Of a DNA stretch of 64,000 nucleotides, positions 43,001-50,587 are shown one piece after another. Source of the DNA: Anaerococcus vaginalis ATCC 51170 (lineage in GTDB: Bacteria > Bacillota > Clostridia > Tissierellales > Peptoniphilaceae); contig NZ_GG700527.1 of the NCBI RefSeq assembly GCF_000163295.1, positions 122,175 through 186,174 on the forward strand, given 5' to 3'. Both the position numbers and the translations under genes were made by a program. The notes below the pieces were generated by a model, which saw only the letters and a program-made list of their open reading frames with translations, was not told the DNA's origin and made no database searches. Each line of letters starts with the position of its first letter. Position 1 is the stretch's first letter.

Positions 43001-45253
43001 GAAACAATAATAAAAGGAACATTTGAAAAAATAGCCGACATAATCCCAGAAATTGACGAAGATGGAAAACCAAACGACAAACCAAAAGGCTACGTAGAAG
43101 TAATCTTTGAAAAAGGAAAACACGGAGTCTTAGAAGGAATAACAAAATACTACGTCAATCCAAAAGCAGGAAAAAAATTAAAAGAAATTAAGCATCCAGA
43201 AATCAAAGCAAACAATGGATACGAAAAATACGGATGGGATACAGACGATAATACAGAAATAACCAAAAAAATAATCGTCACAGCAAGATATAGCAAAGAG
43301 TTTACACCATTAGCACAAGAACCAAGTGCGAAGATGATAACAACCTATGTAGGAAATTATCCAACTTTAGAAGAATACGAACAAAAAATAAAAGCTGGAA
43401 AAATTGGAAACAGTGGAAAAGTTGCAGAAATTGACTCTTATTATCTAATAGATAAAAAACCAGACGTAAGCAAAGAAATTCTAGATCCAGAAAAAGAAAT
43501 AGATGATCCAACAGATCCAACAAAGAAAGTTTACACAAATTACCAAAGAGTAAAAGTAACCTACAAAACAGGAGAAGTATTCTTAGTAGACGTACCAGTA
43601 AAAGTATTAGATACAATCAAAGAAGTACCAGATGAAAATACAATTCCAGGAGAAGACTACAAAGATTACATCCTAGTAACAGTAAATCCAACAGACAAAG
43701 CAGTAAACAAAGAAAAATCATACTACAGAGTAAGAAGAGATGTAGAAGTAACAATTCCAGAAAAAGATCCAACAGGAATAGAAGTAAAAAGTGAAAAAGA
43801 TAGCCACAGCTACGAATTTAGCGAATGGAGAGAAAAAGAAGACACCGAACCAAGAAAATGGGAAAAAGGTAAAAAAATCACAGGAAAATTCGAAAAAGAC
43901 ACAGAAATAATAGCAAAATATAGTCTTAAAGCGTGGCAAATAGAAGAAACCAAGAAAAATATTATTCCTGATCCAGAAGAAATACCTGAGGGCTATGTAA
44001 GCGTAACATTTACGAATGATAATGGTTTGTATTTGGATGGCACACAAAATTATGCTGTAAAGAAAAATGTAAATGTCAAATTAAGTGATTTGAAATGGCC
44101 AAATATTGGAGAACATTTGGGTTATGAATTTGTAAGTTGGGATCAAGAAAAAACTTTAGAAATAAAAGATAAAGATATAGTTGTAAGGGCAAGCTCAAAG
44201 GCGATTGATGATGTGATTCCAAATGATGGAAATCATGAAAAGCCAAAAGACTATGTAAAAGTAGATTTTACAACTGATGGTCATGGAAGTCTAAGTGGAC
44301 AATTATCATATTTTGTAAATCCTACAAAAGAAGTAACTTTGGAATTCCCACAAGCAAGTCCAAATACTGGATATGAATTTGGATCATGGGATCCTGATAA
44401 TACAAGTAAGCCAACTGTTTATAACGTTGACACTACAATTACAGCATATTTCAATGAATTGAATGATGTAAGCACTGAACCTGTAGAAGGATATGTTGAA
44501 GTTTCTTTTGTAACACAAGGCGAAGGTGGCTCAATAATGGATGGACAAATTACAAAATTCTATGTAAATCCAGAAAAAGAAGTTATTCTTCCACCTCCAA
44601 GTTTAAATGTTGAAATTGGATACGCATTTAATGGTTGGGATTTTGATACAATACAATTTGTTCAATACAAAGAAAATAAAATAGTTACTGGAACATTTGC
44701 TAAACTTCCTGATGTAATTCCAGAAGTTGATGGAAATGGTAATATTAATGATAAACCTCATGGATATGTTGAAGTGATTTTTGAAAAAGGAGATCATGGA
44801 GATCTTGAAGGAATAACAAAATATTATGTAAATCCAAAAGCTGGAAAAACTTTAGCAGAAATTGCTCATCCAAAAATTGTAGCAAAAACAGATTACAAAG
44901 TAAAAGGATGGGATACAGATGATAAGACAGTAATTAATAATAATATAATAGTAACTGCCTTGTATGAAAAAATTGAAAAAGCAGATCCTAAACCACAAGA
45001 ACCAACAAATCCACCACAACCATCCAATCCATCAAGCACAGAACCTTCTGTAGAAAAACCAAGTTCTAGCAATGAAAAGGATAAAGAAAAAGATGTTAAA
45101 TTACAAAAAGTAAGTGGAGATGATAAAAAAGGTTCAAATGTTGGAGGCACAAAAATGCCAAAAACAGGAATTGAAAGCAATTTAGGATTCTATTTATCAA
45201 CAATTGGACTAAGCACAATTGGATTATTTATCCTAAAAAAGAAAAATAAGTAA
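37007..45253 (+). CDS. Giant LPXTG-type cell-wall-anchored protein with InlB and super-repeats
   Basis: A 2748-residue surface protein. GTG start with GGAGG 8 bases upstream. Signal peptide about residues 1-28. InlB-type B-repeats (beta-grasp, GW-S/W-K ends) lie at about 250-345, 450-560, 728-870 and 878-1005. The third holds a charged coiled-coil insert at about 812-865. Rib-like and GYV...YYVNP...W modules follow from about 1230. Two 562-residue super-repeats, 1544-2105 and 2106-about 2650, each contain one Rib-like part and five such modules. A Pro/Ser/Lys-rich wall-spanning segment precedes the sortase motif MPKTG at 2717, a hydrophobic helix and a KKKNK tail. It is probably an adhesin; the ligand is unknown. 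A WalR-type box lies upstream and a terminator follows. Confidence 0.92.
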   Translation: MKSKKNKKIILTLLLAIILLGTNIALASYTKRDDDSDDIYIDKINENIVKKPTELDESKDIDEQLENPKYPNIYTYRWDYKIGVKENGLDKDKIIFQPYIASVGENASPEERAEVLKEINLPEVKGYKKPNGIDSYDVTYDFVKNNAKDTKKASFLFYGNHDYKYEPEEKYIKVKYIFQNLYDHEKYENPNGEKEPLIKEYKAKTGDKFKIPGLNKEDSEKYAKGFEPEQNNLEVTVPENASETPLIYHYNRKTFQLDFDTDGGSYVPNMTLYYGQTIPYFDYKPTKDGSVFKGWKSNKDIETSDGTKIKKGDLIDMKNYPDGLKDAMPSENIIFTAVWEEEPTADYKIQFWTQKAESDGYDFIGAKVIKDADTGSRPNLDSMLPEGFKFPEIEKDLTKKGKEKELNKYYVRNTKKIKEENTENVKNDDGSSKVLVKKVHSDGSTTYNIYYDRQTYTMLFEKFCIDSPEEGFPAKEAKMVLPDGRKYDSTKEVNKPYKFTAKFGERLTKWPNDMWLIEKGGVDFDPNRSFIGWQLNTENNNNEDQSLYLDTPPYWLTSKDFIDRDFTSEWGPDVRPATHSTSTGEVLPERTISLGPCQSAEDQFAIYYMEYLFEGFDGKLHYNPDMSYTKIDTNAQYEYPSPGIVGFKPKYEGIDPYDDVLQRPAKKKGYTERLTEYTFDELKEKLAEYEKDRSTDEKSFFDPIGEKGINGVPFKDIERYRFAFTYEREKYTLYLDKDPSDVNAHADFSGEKFSNGKDAIISDVYYDLPLRKLNLDEDYKLTEDDKPKNLPDNYVFKGWALDAQGSKLIKDTIKESEKLESQIAEKYKELEKNSNDKEKKFKLQNEIKELKSKLDDADANMPNYDVVLYAKWGEPDKNYKVKFDPNLDPNDGEINSIEQKDIATHKDGERIKISTEFGKVPYKSPEKLKNEGNTQVFDVANRMTIKEPPKPQRDGYDFLGWELVTYNENGSEDTSYKDKYGVPRLYSFGNEIISDLHLRAIWVKNGLVDVKVYHHLLDKDFNEVKLVDGVIKNQRVKTNTTAYGVMQGEDYILANDDEFDNKNVNEDTKNQYEKYKEETERENSYYQNQVVQAEDDNTTYDDDGNPQQPIKLDFKNQFHFYYRPYRYRKYTVNYLLAKDGQDSFETVGSQKDFENVIEPEEVLNGNRHFDSVNYRKIRGFKLVSPPQTQLFFDINEYTHELNGINGIKNTKDVNFYYKDVRVLKTKNPNTPIPKGYHRITFKALDNGSFGTDKDGKEIKEIYYDVIDGLNFKNIPVPTDEEKNGIKITPDKNYNIGSWSGRREGGKELGGLLDENTSIKHNYEFEIDFIEDKYPEVKPIKVFESSKDDGGNFINDFMPTNAQIEESISDLIKLEKYKDYQVLEKEKIYDKVKEDEAYNNKPSDVKPKKDSIKVRVNFKNDTYKDFEIPVEIYKNIYRALDSKSKPNIVQDDEFLKDFVKVDVVPTNKAKDKQTKTYYVNPKAQVRIPENDPEGENDWTFEKWTADLDSLEDKDDFKMPNRHIFENETVLTARYSKTPKDIVYPPSAKMITTYVGNYPTLEEYEQKIKAGKIGKTGEVAEIDSYYLIDKKPDVSKEILHPEKEIDDPTDPTKKVYTNYQRVKVTYKTGEVFLVDVPVRVLDTIKEVPDENTIPGEDYKDYILVTVDPTDKAKDPTKKYYRVRKDVEVTIPSNNPEGIEVTSKNGESHSYEFTKWKEKDTKPREWEKDKKIIGKFEKDTEIIAKYSLKAWQQEKPEKNVIPNDPDNPQKKPKGYVSVKFTSDDGLTLSGIQEYFVKKNLEITLKDIKWAQIEEKVGYKFDKWDKEKDLEIKDQDIVVNATSIPLKDVIPKKDGEEQPKGYVKVDFKTDGNGTLEGETSYYVNPTKEVTLEVPETKANIGYKFKEWDKDANKPTKYEKDTTITAKFKALDDVSETPIKDYVKVTFQIEGKGGKIKEGEVETYYVNPEKKVIVTTPKLETEIGYKFKGWDKDTSKLTQYTEKETIIKGTFEKIADIIPEIDEDGKPNDKPKGYVEVIFEKGKHGVLEGITKYYVNPKAGKKLKEIKHPEIKANNGYEKYGWDTDDNTEITKKIIVTARYSKEFTPLAQEPSAKMITTYVGNYPTLEEYEQKIKAGKIGNSGKVAEIDSYYLIDKKPDVSKEILDPEKEIDDPTDPTKKVYTNYQRVKVTYKTGEVFLVDVPVKVLDTIKEVPDENTIPGEDYKDYILVTVNPTDKAVNKEKSYYRVRRDVEVTIPEKDPTGIEVKSEKDSHSYEFSEWREKEDTEPRKWEKGKKITGKFEKDTEIIAKYSLKAWQIEETKKNIIPDPEEIPEGYVSVTFTNDNGLYLDGTQNYAVKKNVNVKLSDLKWPNIGEHLGYEFVSWDQEKTLEIKDKDIVVRASSKAIDDVIPNDGNHEKPKDYVKVDFTTDGHGSLSGQLSYFVNPTKEVTLEFPQASPNTGYEFGSWDPDNTSKPTVYNVDTTITAYFNELNDVSTEPVEGYVEVSFVTQGEGGSIMDGQITKFYVNPEKEVILPPPSLNVEIGYAFNGWDFDTIQFVQYKENKIVTGTFAKLPDVIPEVDGNGNINDKPHGYVEVIFEKGDHGDLEGITKYYVNPKAGKTLAEIAHPKIVAKTDYKVKGWDTDDKTVINNNIIVTALYEKIEKADPKPQEPTNPPQPSNPSSTEPSVEKPSSSNEKDKEKDVKLQKVSGDDKKGSNVGGTKMPKTGIESNLGFYLSTIGLSTIGLFILKKKNK
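41636..45000 (+). repeat. Two 1686-bp in-frame super-repeats inside the surface protein gene
   Basis: Copy 1 begins at 41636 and copy 2 at 43322, an offset of exactly 562 codons. The first about 618 bp of each (41636-42253 and 43322-43939) are nearly identical in DNA. Beyond that the copies align in protein but differ in many codons. Confidence 0.9.
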
Positions 45254-45263
45254 AATTTTTCCT

Positions 45264-45292
45264 AACCCTAGCTAAAGCTAGGGTTATTTTTT
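45264..45292 (+). terminator. Terminator of the surface protein gene
   Basis: The stem AACCCTAGC / GCTAGGGTT with loop TAAA is followed by ATTTTTT. Confidence 0.88.
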
Positions 45293-45297
45293 GCAAA

Positions 45298-45358
45298 AAA
45301 AATCCAATCTATAAATTTCAATAGGCAATAAGCTTTTGAAAATATAGATTGGATTTTT
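45298..45358 (-). terminator. Terminator of the DHFR operon (also readable from the plus strand)
   Basis: The 16-bp perfect arms (45298-45313 and 45343-45358) have TTTCAA/TTGAAA pairing further in, so a long hairpin forms with T runs on both strands. Confidence 0.75.
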
Positions 45359-45398
45359 GTTTTTAAATTATTAATTGTTAATTAGTTAAAAATTAATT

Positions 45399-45638
45399 TT
45401 ATAGAAATTCAACTTCTTTTTTGTCAGTGATTTTTACAGGGATTCCTACTTGATTTGTTTTGATTTTTTCTTCAAAAGCATTAAAATTATCCCTATATGC
45501 CAAAAATCTTTTGAGATTTATCATAGAATCGGTTATATCTATGATTTCACATCCTTGGAAATTTTTTGAATCATTATTGTAATTTTCAATTATTTCAGTG
45601 CAATCTGGACAAAGTTTGCTAACAAATATTTCTATCAT
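45399..45638 (-). CDS. Glutaredoxin-like thioredoxin-fold protein
   Basis: A 79-residue protein beginning MIEIFVSKLCPDC. The CPDC motif follows a first beta strand as in glutaredoxins, and the cis-Pro segment VGIPVKIT lies near residue 66. Probably a thiol-disulfide carrier, though the partner is not evident. Its ATG overlaps the DHFR stop by four bases (ATGA), so translation is coupled to folA. Confidence 0.82.
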   Translation of the reverse strand: MIEIFVSKLCPDCTEIIENYNNDSKNFQGCEIIDITDSMINLKRFLAYRDNFNAFEEKIKTNQVGIPVKITDKKEVEFL

Positions 45639-46123
45639 TTTTTCCTCCTATAAGTTATATAATTAAATTTAAGGTCATTTTCGTAATAAGCTTCTGATTT
45701 ATTTACAATTTCAAAATTTTTGTCTTTATCAAAATTGTGAAGGAAGGTATCAGCATCTTTTTCTGCATCGATTTTTGTAATAATTGCCTCATCACAAAAA
45801 TCTAAGAGCAAGTCTACAATTTCTTTTCCACCGATTACAAAAACTTCTCTATCATTTTTATTTTCTCTTACATATTTTAAAATATTTTGTGGGCTATTAA
45901 AGACTAAAGCATCATCAAGTTTTAAATCTTTATTTCTTGTCAAAACTATATTTTCTCTTTTGGGAAGAGCCCCATTCATGGACTTATAAGTTTTTCTTCC
46001 CATTATAACTATATTATTTAGGGTAAGGTCTTTAAAATGTGCCAAGTCTTTTTTTAAATGAAAAAGAAGTTTATTATCTTTTCCAATTCCAAAATATCTA
46101 TCTACAGCCAAAATTATTTTCAT
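45635..46123 (-). CDS. folA: Dihydrofolate reductase
   Basis: A 162-residue enzyme that reduces dihydrofolate with NADPH and is the target of trimethoprim. Key parts: MKIILAVDRYFGIGKDNKLLFHLKKDL (substrate site, Met20-type loop; usual PW reads FH here), IVIMGRKTYKSM near residue 40, EVFVIGGKEIVD near 95 with the conserved GG. The active-site acid is expected near residue 26 (KKDLAHF gives Asp). No thymidylate synthase gene is adjacent. The ribosome site AAGGAGC lies before the ATG. Confidence 0.92.
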   Translation of the reverse strand: MKIILAVDRYFGIGKDNKLLFHLKKDLAHFKDLTLNNIVIMGRKTYKSMNGALPKRENIVLTRNKDLKLDDALVFNSPQNILKYVRENKNDREVFVIGGKEIVDLLLDFCDEAIITKIDAEKDADTFLHNFDKDKNFEIVNKSEAYYENDLKFNYITYRRKK

Positions 46124-46240
46124 AATTGCTCCTTGTAAATTTGTAATCTTCTTTTATTCTATCATTTTTGATAAATAAATTAAATTTTTTAAATTGATAT
46201 ATCAAAAGTGATGGGAAATGGAAGTAAAATTTTCACAAAA

Positions 46241-46267
46241 AAACTTCAAGCAATTAGCTTGAAGTTC
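46241..46267 (-). terminator. Terminator of the SH3/lysozyme-like gene
   Basis: The palindrome AACTTCAAGC / GCTTGAAGTT has a T run on the minus strand. Confidence 0.8.
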
Positions 46268-46288
46268 TAATTTTTTTATTATTTAATT

Positions 46289-47113
46289 TTAATACCAACC
46301 GTTGTTGTTCCAAAATGCTAGGGCGTTATCCCATGAACCATATCTTTGAGCTACGTATTGGTCTGCAACTCTTTCTTGGTTAGCTGGAGAATAATCTCCG
46401 TTTAAGTAAGATGCTGACAATTGATATTTTCCAATATATTGTCCGTTTCTAGCATTGTAAGATCCACCAGATTCTCTTTGTGCTATAATTTGTTTTGCTG
46501 ATGAATTATTAGCTGTATAATTTTGTGCTGGTGCTTGTGTTTGAGCAGGTGCTTGATAAGATTGAGCTGGAGCTTGGTATGAAGCTGTAGCTTGATAGTT
46601 ATTATTTGTGCTTGTTTGACTTTGAACTGGTGCATAATTTTTGTTGATAAAATCATTAGAAAGTCCTAATAAACTATTGTGGATATATCCTTCTTTACCT
46701 TCAAAAACTACTTTTACAAATCCGTTGTTTGCTGCAGATTTTACTTCTACACTACTATCTTTTTTAAGAACTTGATAAACTTCTGAATTTAAGTTATCAG
46801 ATTTTCTAAAGTTTGCTGGGCTTAAAATTTTAGCTGTTTCTGTAATATTAAACCATTGACCACCAACGTAAGCTTCTTTACCGTTAAATTTGATTTTTAA
46901 CCAACCATCTGTTGATCCTAGAACTTCATAAGATTTATCATCAGTTATAAGTCCGATTATATTATTTGATTCGCTAGCATCACTTCTTACATTAACTGCG
47001 TCAGCTTTGTTTGCATCTTTAACTGCAGATGAAGCCTCAGCCTTGTTTGATGCTGTAAATAATGTTGGTAGTACGATTGCCGCTGCTAAGGCATATTTTT
47101 TTAAATTTGTCAT
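46289..47113 (-). CDS. Secreted SH3-domain protein with Apf/lysozyme-like C-terminus
   Basis: A 274-residue exported protein. Signal peptide about residues 1-27 (AEA-S cleavage). Two bacterial SH3 domains at about 38-90 and 92-152 probably bind peptidoglycan. A linker rich in Gln, Pro and Ala (YQAPAQ repeats) leads to a C-terminal lysozyme-like domain of about 70 residues: AQRESGGSYNARNGQYIGKY with the catalytic Glu in RESGG, ending FWNNNGWY. The same domain is found in aggregation-promoting factors and in staphylococcal SceD/IsaA-type transglycosylases. Probably a cell-wall remodelling enzyme. GGAG precedes the ATG; a WalR-type box lies about 90 bp upstream. Confidence 0.88.
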   Translation of the reverse strand: MTNLKKYALAAAIVLPTLFTASNKAEASSAVKDANKADAVNVRSDASESNNIIGLITDDKSYEVLGSTDGWLKIKFNGKEAYVGGQWFNITETAKILSPANFRKSDNLNSEVYQVLKKDSSVEVKSAANNGFVKVVFEGKEGYIHNSLLGLSNDFINKNYAPVQSQTSTNNNYQATASYQAPAQSYQAPAQTQAPAQNYTANNSSAKQIIAQRESGGSYNARNGQYIGKYQLSASYLNGDYSPANQERVADQYVAQRYGSWDNALAFWNNNGWY

Positions 47114-47201
47114 AATGATTACTCCTTATTTGTGTTTTTTTTAATTTATTGTAACTAATTAATAGTTTTTTTATGTTTTTCATTTCTTTTTCGTAACAAT
47201 A

Positions 47202-47218
47202 GTTACAAAATAATTACA
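47202..47218 (-). promoter_or_regulatory. WalR-type box upstream of the SH3/lysozyme-like gene
   Basis: On the minus strand TGTAATTATTTTGTAAC fits TGTWAH-N5-TGTWAH exactly. WalR controls related transglycosylase genes (isaA, sceD) in staphylococci. A GTAAC-TATT-GTTAC inverted repeat overlaps it on the downstream side. Confidence 0.65.
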
Positions 47219-47352
47219 ACTCGTTTTTACAAGCATTATAATATATCAAGATTATGTAGAAAATATGTAGAAAAAATAAATTTTGTTTTTAAAGTTTTAT
47301 AAAAAACTATTTTTTGTTATAATATAAAAATACGAAAAGGAGTGAATTAATA

Positions 47353-48387
47353 ATGGGCTTTGTAAAAGCAGAAAATTTTACTGACCAAGAACTTTTAAAT
47401 TTTATAAAAGATGACTCATACAACGAATATTTGGCAAAAAAAGCCGACAAGGTTAGACAAGAAATTTATGGCAAAGACGTATATGTCAGGGGTCTAATTG
47501 AATTTACAAATTTTTGCAAAAATGATTGCTACTATTGTGGAATTAGAAAATCAAATTCTAATATAGAAAGATACAGACTTTCTTTTGATGAAATTCTAAT
47601 GTGTGCAAAAATTGGTTACAAATTGGGTTATAGAACTTTTGTTCTTCAAGGTGGGGAAGATTTATCTTATAAAGATGAAGATATTTGTAAAATTGTTGAA
47701 GAAATTAAAAAAATTCATCCTGATTGTGCTATAACTTTATCAATTGGGGAAAGGTCAAAAAAATCTTACAAGAAATTTTTTGAAGCCGGAGCTGATAGGT
47801 TTTTATTAAGAGAAGAAAGTTCAAGCAAAGATCATTATTATAAAATCCATCCAAAAGAAATGTCTTTTGAAAACAGGAGAAAGGCTCTTTTTGATTTAAA
47901 AGAAATTGGTTTTCAAGTTGGGGGAGGCTTTATGGTGGATTCTCCTTATCAAACGGATGAAGATTTGATTTCTGATTTGAGATTTTTACAAAAATTAAAA
48001 CCGGATATGATAGGAATAGGTCCTTATTTATCCCAACACGATACTCCATTTAAAAATATGAAAAATGGTTCGTACAAAAAAACTTTAAGACTTATTTCTA
48101 TTTTAAGATTGATGTTTCCTTATTGTTTGATACCAGCTACGACGGCGCTTGGAACAATAAATCCATTTGGAAGAGAAGAAGGTTTGAAGGCAGGTGCAAA
48201 TGTCCTAATGCCAAATTTATCCCCAACATCTTACAGAGAACTTTATTCCTTATATGATAATAAAATTTGCACAGGAGATGAGGCGGCAGAGTGTAGAAAT
48301 TGTTTGGAACTTAGAATAAAAAAAGCAGGCTACAATATAGTAACCCACAGAGGAGATGTGTCTTTTTATAAAAAAATGTATGAATAA
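47353..48387 (+). CDS. hydE: [FeFe]-hydrogenase H-cluster maturase HydE
   Basis: A 344-residue radical SAM enzyme. The [4Fe-4S]/SAM motif is C55-x3-C59-x2-C62 (CKNDCYYC). RYRLSFDEIL, FVLQGGEDL and GPYLSQHDTPF match HydE, which with HydF and HydG builds the di-iron centre of [FeFe] hydrogenase. PylB and BioB are more distant relatives. The gene stands alone; hydF, hydG and the hydrogenase itself are not in the window, but nuoE/nuoF-type subunits at the right end could belong to the same enzyme. Ribosome site AAAGGAG about 11 bases before ATG. Confidence 0.9.
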   Translation: MGFVKAENFTDQELLNFIKDDSYNEYLAKKADKVRQEIYGKDVYVRGLIEFTNFCKNDCYYCGIRKSNSNIERYRLSFDEILMCAKIGYKLGYRTFVLQGGEDLSYKDEDICKIVEEIKKIHPDCAITLSIGERSKKSYKKFFEAGADRFLLREESSSKDHYYKIHPKEMSFENRRKALFDLKEIGFQVGGGFMVDSPYQTDEDLISDLRFLQKLKPDMIGIGPYLSQHDTPFKNMKNGSYKKTLRLISILRLMFPYCLIPATTALGTINPFGREEGLKAGANVLMPNLSPTSYRELYSLYDNKICTGDEAAECRNCLELRIKKAGYNIVTHRGDVSFYKKMYE

Positions 48388-48407
48388 AGGCTCTTTGTGA
48401 GCCTTTT
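48386..48407 (+). terminator. Terminator between hydE and the convergent PHP gene
   Basis: The stem AAAGGCTC / GAGCCTTT with loop TTTGT is followed by a short T run; it overlaps the hydE stop and lies at the PHP gene's end. Confidence 0.65.
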
Positions 48408-49200
48408 AAATTTCTATAATTTTTTCTTTTTTATTTTCAAAATAGGAAATGTGGTCAAAGCCCAAATCTTTTAAATGTTTTATTCCATCATTTATTTTAT
48501 AGGAAATTGTATCTGGGAAATGGGAATCTGAGCCTAGGGTTAAGATTTTTCCTCCTAGATTTTTATATTTTTCTAAGATTTCATCTTTTGGATTTGCGTA
48601 GGACAAATTATTTCTAAAACCTGCTGTATTATATTCAAAAGCTCTATTTGTTTTTATTAATTCTTTTAAAATTTCTTCAATCAAATCTTCATATAGTGAA
48701 AAATCTGGTATTACTGATTTATCTTCAAGATACCTATCAATATAGTCAATATGACCTAAAACTGAGAAGTTTTTGCAGGATTTTACAGAATCTAGCATAT
48801 ACCTATAATATTTTCTGTAATAATGTTTTGGATTTTTTTCTATATTTTTTCTATTTAACCAAACATCTTTAAATTCTACGGCATGGATAGAGCCGATTAC
48901 AAAATCAAATGGATTTTCGTCAATAAATTTATCAATTTTATCTGCGTTTTCATAAGCCAATCCTATTTCAATTCCTGCCAAAATTTTTATTTGATTTTTA
49001 TATTTTTCCCTTAGCTTATATATAGTAGAAAAATACTCATCAAGATCAAAGGAAATATCCCTGTCATTTTGGCAAAAATTATCCAAGTGGTCTGTAAATG
49101 CCATTATTTTTATTTTATTTTTTATAGCTGATTTTACATTTTCTTCTGGATTTGTATTTGAATCAAAAGAAAAATGTGAATGTAAATGTAAGTCTATCAT
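48406..49200 (-). CDS. PHP-domain phosphatase, histidinol-phosphatase (HisJ/HisK) type
   Basis: A 264-residue metal-dependent phosphoesterase. Motifs: DLHLHSHFSFD at the N-terminus, FTDHLD near residue 35, AGIEIG near 76, GSIHAV near 103, GHIDYIDRY near 150, and LGSDSH near 225, which supply the trinuclear metal site. In histidine-making bacteria this enzyme dephosphorylates histidinol phosphate. No other his genes are nearby, so another phosphate substrate is possible. It is transcribed towards hydE. Confidence 0.85.
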   Translation of the reverse strand: MIDLHLHSHFSFDSNTNPEENVKSAIKNKIKIMAFTDHLDNFCQNDRDISFDLDEYFSTIYKLREKYKNQIKILAGIEIGLAYENADKIDKFIDENPFDFVIGSIHAVEFKDVWLNRKNIEKNPKHYYRKYYRYMLDSVKSCKNFSVLGHIDYIDRYLEDKSVIPDFSLYEDLIEEILKELIKTNRAFEYNTAGFRNNLSYANPKDEILEKYKNLGGKILTLGSDSHFPDTISYKINDGIKHLKDLGFDHISYFENKKEKIIEI

Positions 49201-49348
49201 ATTGTTCCTTTCTTTTATTCTTCTTTTTTATATAATAACACAATAATACAAAACTTTTTTATTTTTGTGATAAATTTCCTATTCTACTATAAATTTTTTT
49301 GAAAATTTGATATAATCATAAATAGAAGTTAAACAGGAGAGGGGAACA

Positions 49349-50575
49349 ATGAAAAAAAGTAAAAAAATATTATTTTTGGCTCTAAGTATGTCTTTGGCAT
49401 TTTCGCCAATTAATAGCATGATTTCAAATAAGGCAAATGTTGCTTATGCTGAAGAGATTATGAGTGAGGATAAAGAATTAACTCCAGAGGAATTTATACA
49501 AAAAGCTAAAGACTTTGTAAATTCAGAAGAATTTAAGCAATATACAAAAGAAGGTCAAGACGCATATATAAAATTAATTGAAGATTTAAAAGTTGAAAAT
49601 GTAGAAGAGAAAAAAGAAGAAATTTTAAAATCTATTGATAGTATAAAATTATCTTATATAAAAAAACAATACGAAGATTTGAAAGAAGAAGTTTTTAAAT
49701 TAAAAGCTGAATCCTTGTCTGATGACTTGAAAAATGAACTTGATTCCTATAAAGATTCTTATGATAGTTATAAAGATTACGAAGAACAAATAAAAAATCT
49801 AAAAACTACTAAATCAAATATAGAAAATTACAACAAGGATTTAAAAAAATTCAAGGACATTTTAAAAGATGGCTTAGAAAAAAATAGAAACTTTGGCATT
49901 GATTTAAGAGAAGAAAAATTAGTTTTGGATGATGCAAATTCAAATCTAGAAAAAGTAGAAAAAGCCATTGAAACCTTAAATAATAAGGTTAAGGCATATA
50001 ATGCTAAAACTTTGAAAGAAGAAATTATAGATAAGGAAGAAAATACAAAAAGTCAGTATTATTATAAAAAATCAGATGAAAGTTTGAAAAATAATTTCAA
50101 TCAAAGTCTTGATGCTATAAAGAAAGCTTACAGCAAACTTCAAAACAAAGAAGAAGTTAATAATATTGATAATTTGGTAAATTCTTATAATACAGCCTAC
50201 AAAAATCTTAATGGAGATAAGTTTATGGCTGAACATAAAAAACTTGTTGATTATTTTGAAAAAAATAAGGGCAAATTATCTTCATCAAATCAAAAAAAAT
50301 ATGCTGATTTAATTAAGGGATTACCAGATAAGGCTGATTCTAATTTGGATAGCATAAAAAAATTAAAAGCCGAAATAGAAAAAGCTATAGAAGAAAATCA
50401 ACAAAAAGGGAAATTAAGTAAAGTATCAAGGAAAGTTGCAGTTAAAAAACAACCTGCCACGAAGAAAAGTCGTTCCTTTGTAAGAACAGGAGTAAAATCT
50501 GTAGGAATTGTTCTTGTAGTTTTAATACTTGCAGGAATTGCATATTTCTTTCTATCAAAGAAAAGTAAAAAATAA
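49349..50575 (+). CDS. Coiled-coil surface protein with C-terminal membrane anchor
   Basis: A 408-residue exported protein. Signal peptide about residues 1-34 (AYA-E). Residues 45-345 are almost entirely charged helix with Lys/Glu heptads, consistent with long coiled coils, in the style of extracellular spacer or albumin/FIVAR-like domains; I recognise no specific family. The tail reads SFVRTG, a hydrophobic helix of about 20 residues, then KKSKK. That has the shape of a sortase signal, but the LPXTG box is altered (FVRTG), so it may simply stay in the membrane. Strong GGAGAGGGG site before ATG. Own unit with terminator. Confidence 0.8.
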   Translation: MKKSKKILFLALSMSLAFSPINSMISNKANVAYAEEIMSEDKELTPEEFIQKAKDFVNSEEFKQYTKEGQDAYIKLIEDLKVENVEEKKEEILKSIDSIKLSYIKKQYEDLKEEVFKLKAESLSDDLKNELDSYKDSYDSYKDYEEQIKNLKTTKSNIENYNKDLKKFKDILKDGLEKNRNFGIDLREEKLVLDDANSNLEKVEKAIETLNNKVKAYNAKTLKEEIIDKEENTKSQYYYKKSDESLKNNFNQSLDAIKKAYSKLQNKEEVNNIDNLVNSYNTAYKNLNGDKFMAEHKKLVDYFEKNKGKLSSSNQKKYADLIKGLPDKADSNLDSIKKLKAEIEKAIEENQQKGKLSKVSRKVAVKKQPATKKSRSFVRTGVKSVGIVLVVLILAGIAYFFLSKKSKK

Positions 50576-50587
50576 TAAATAATAAAG

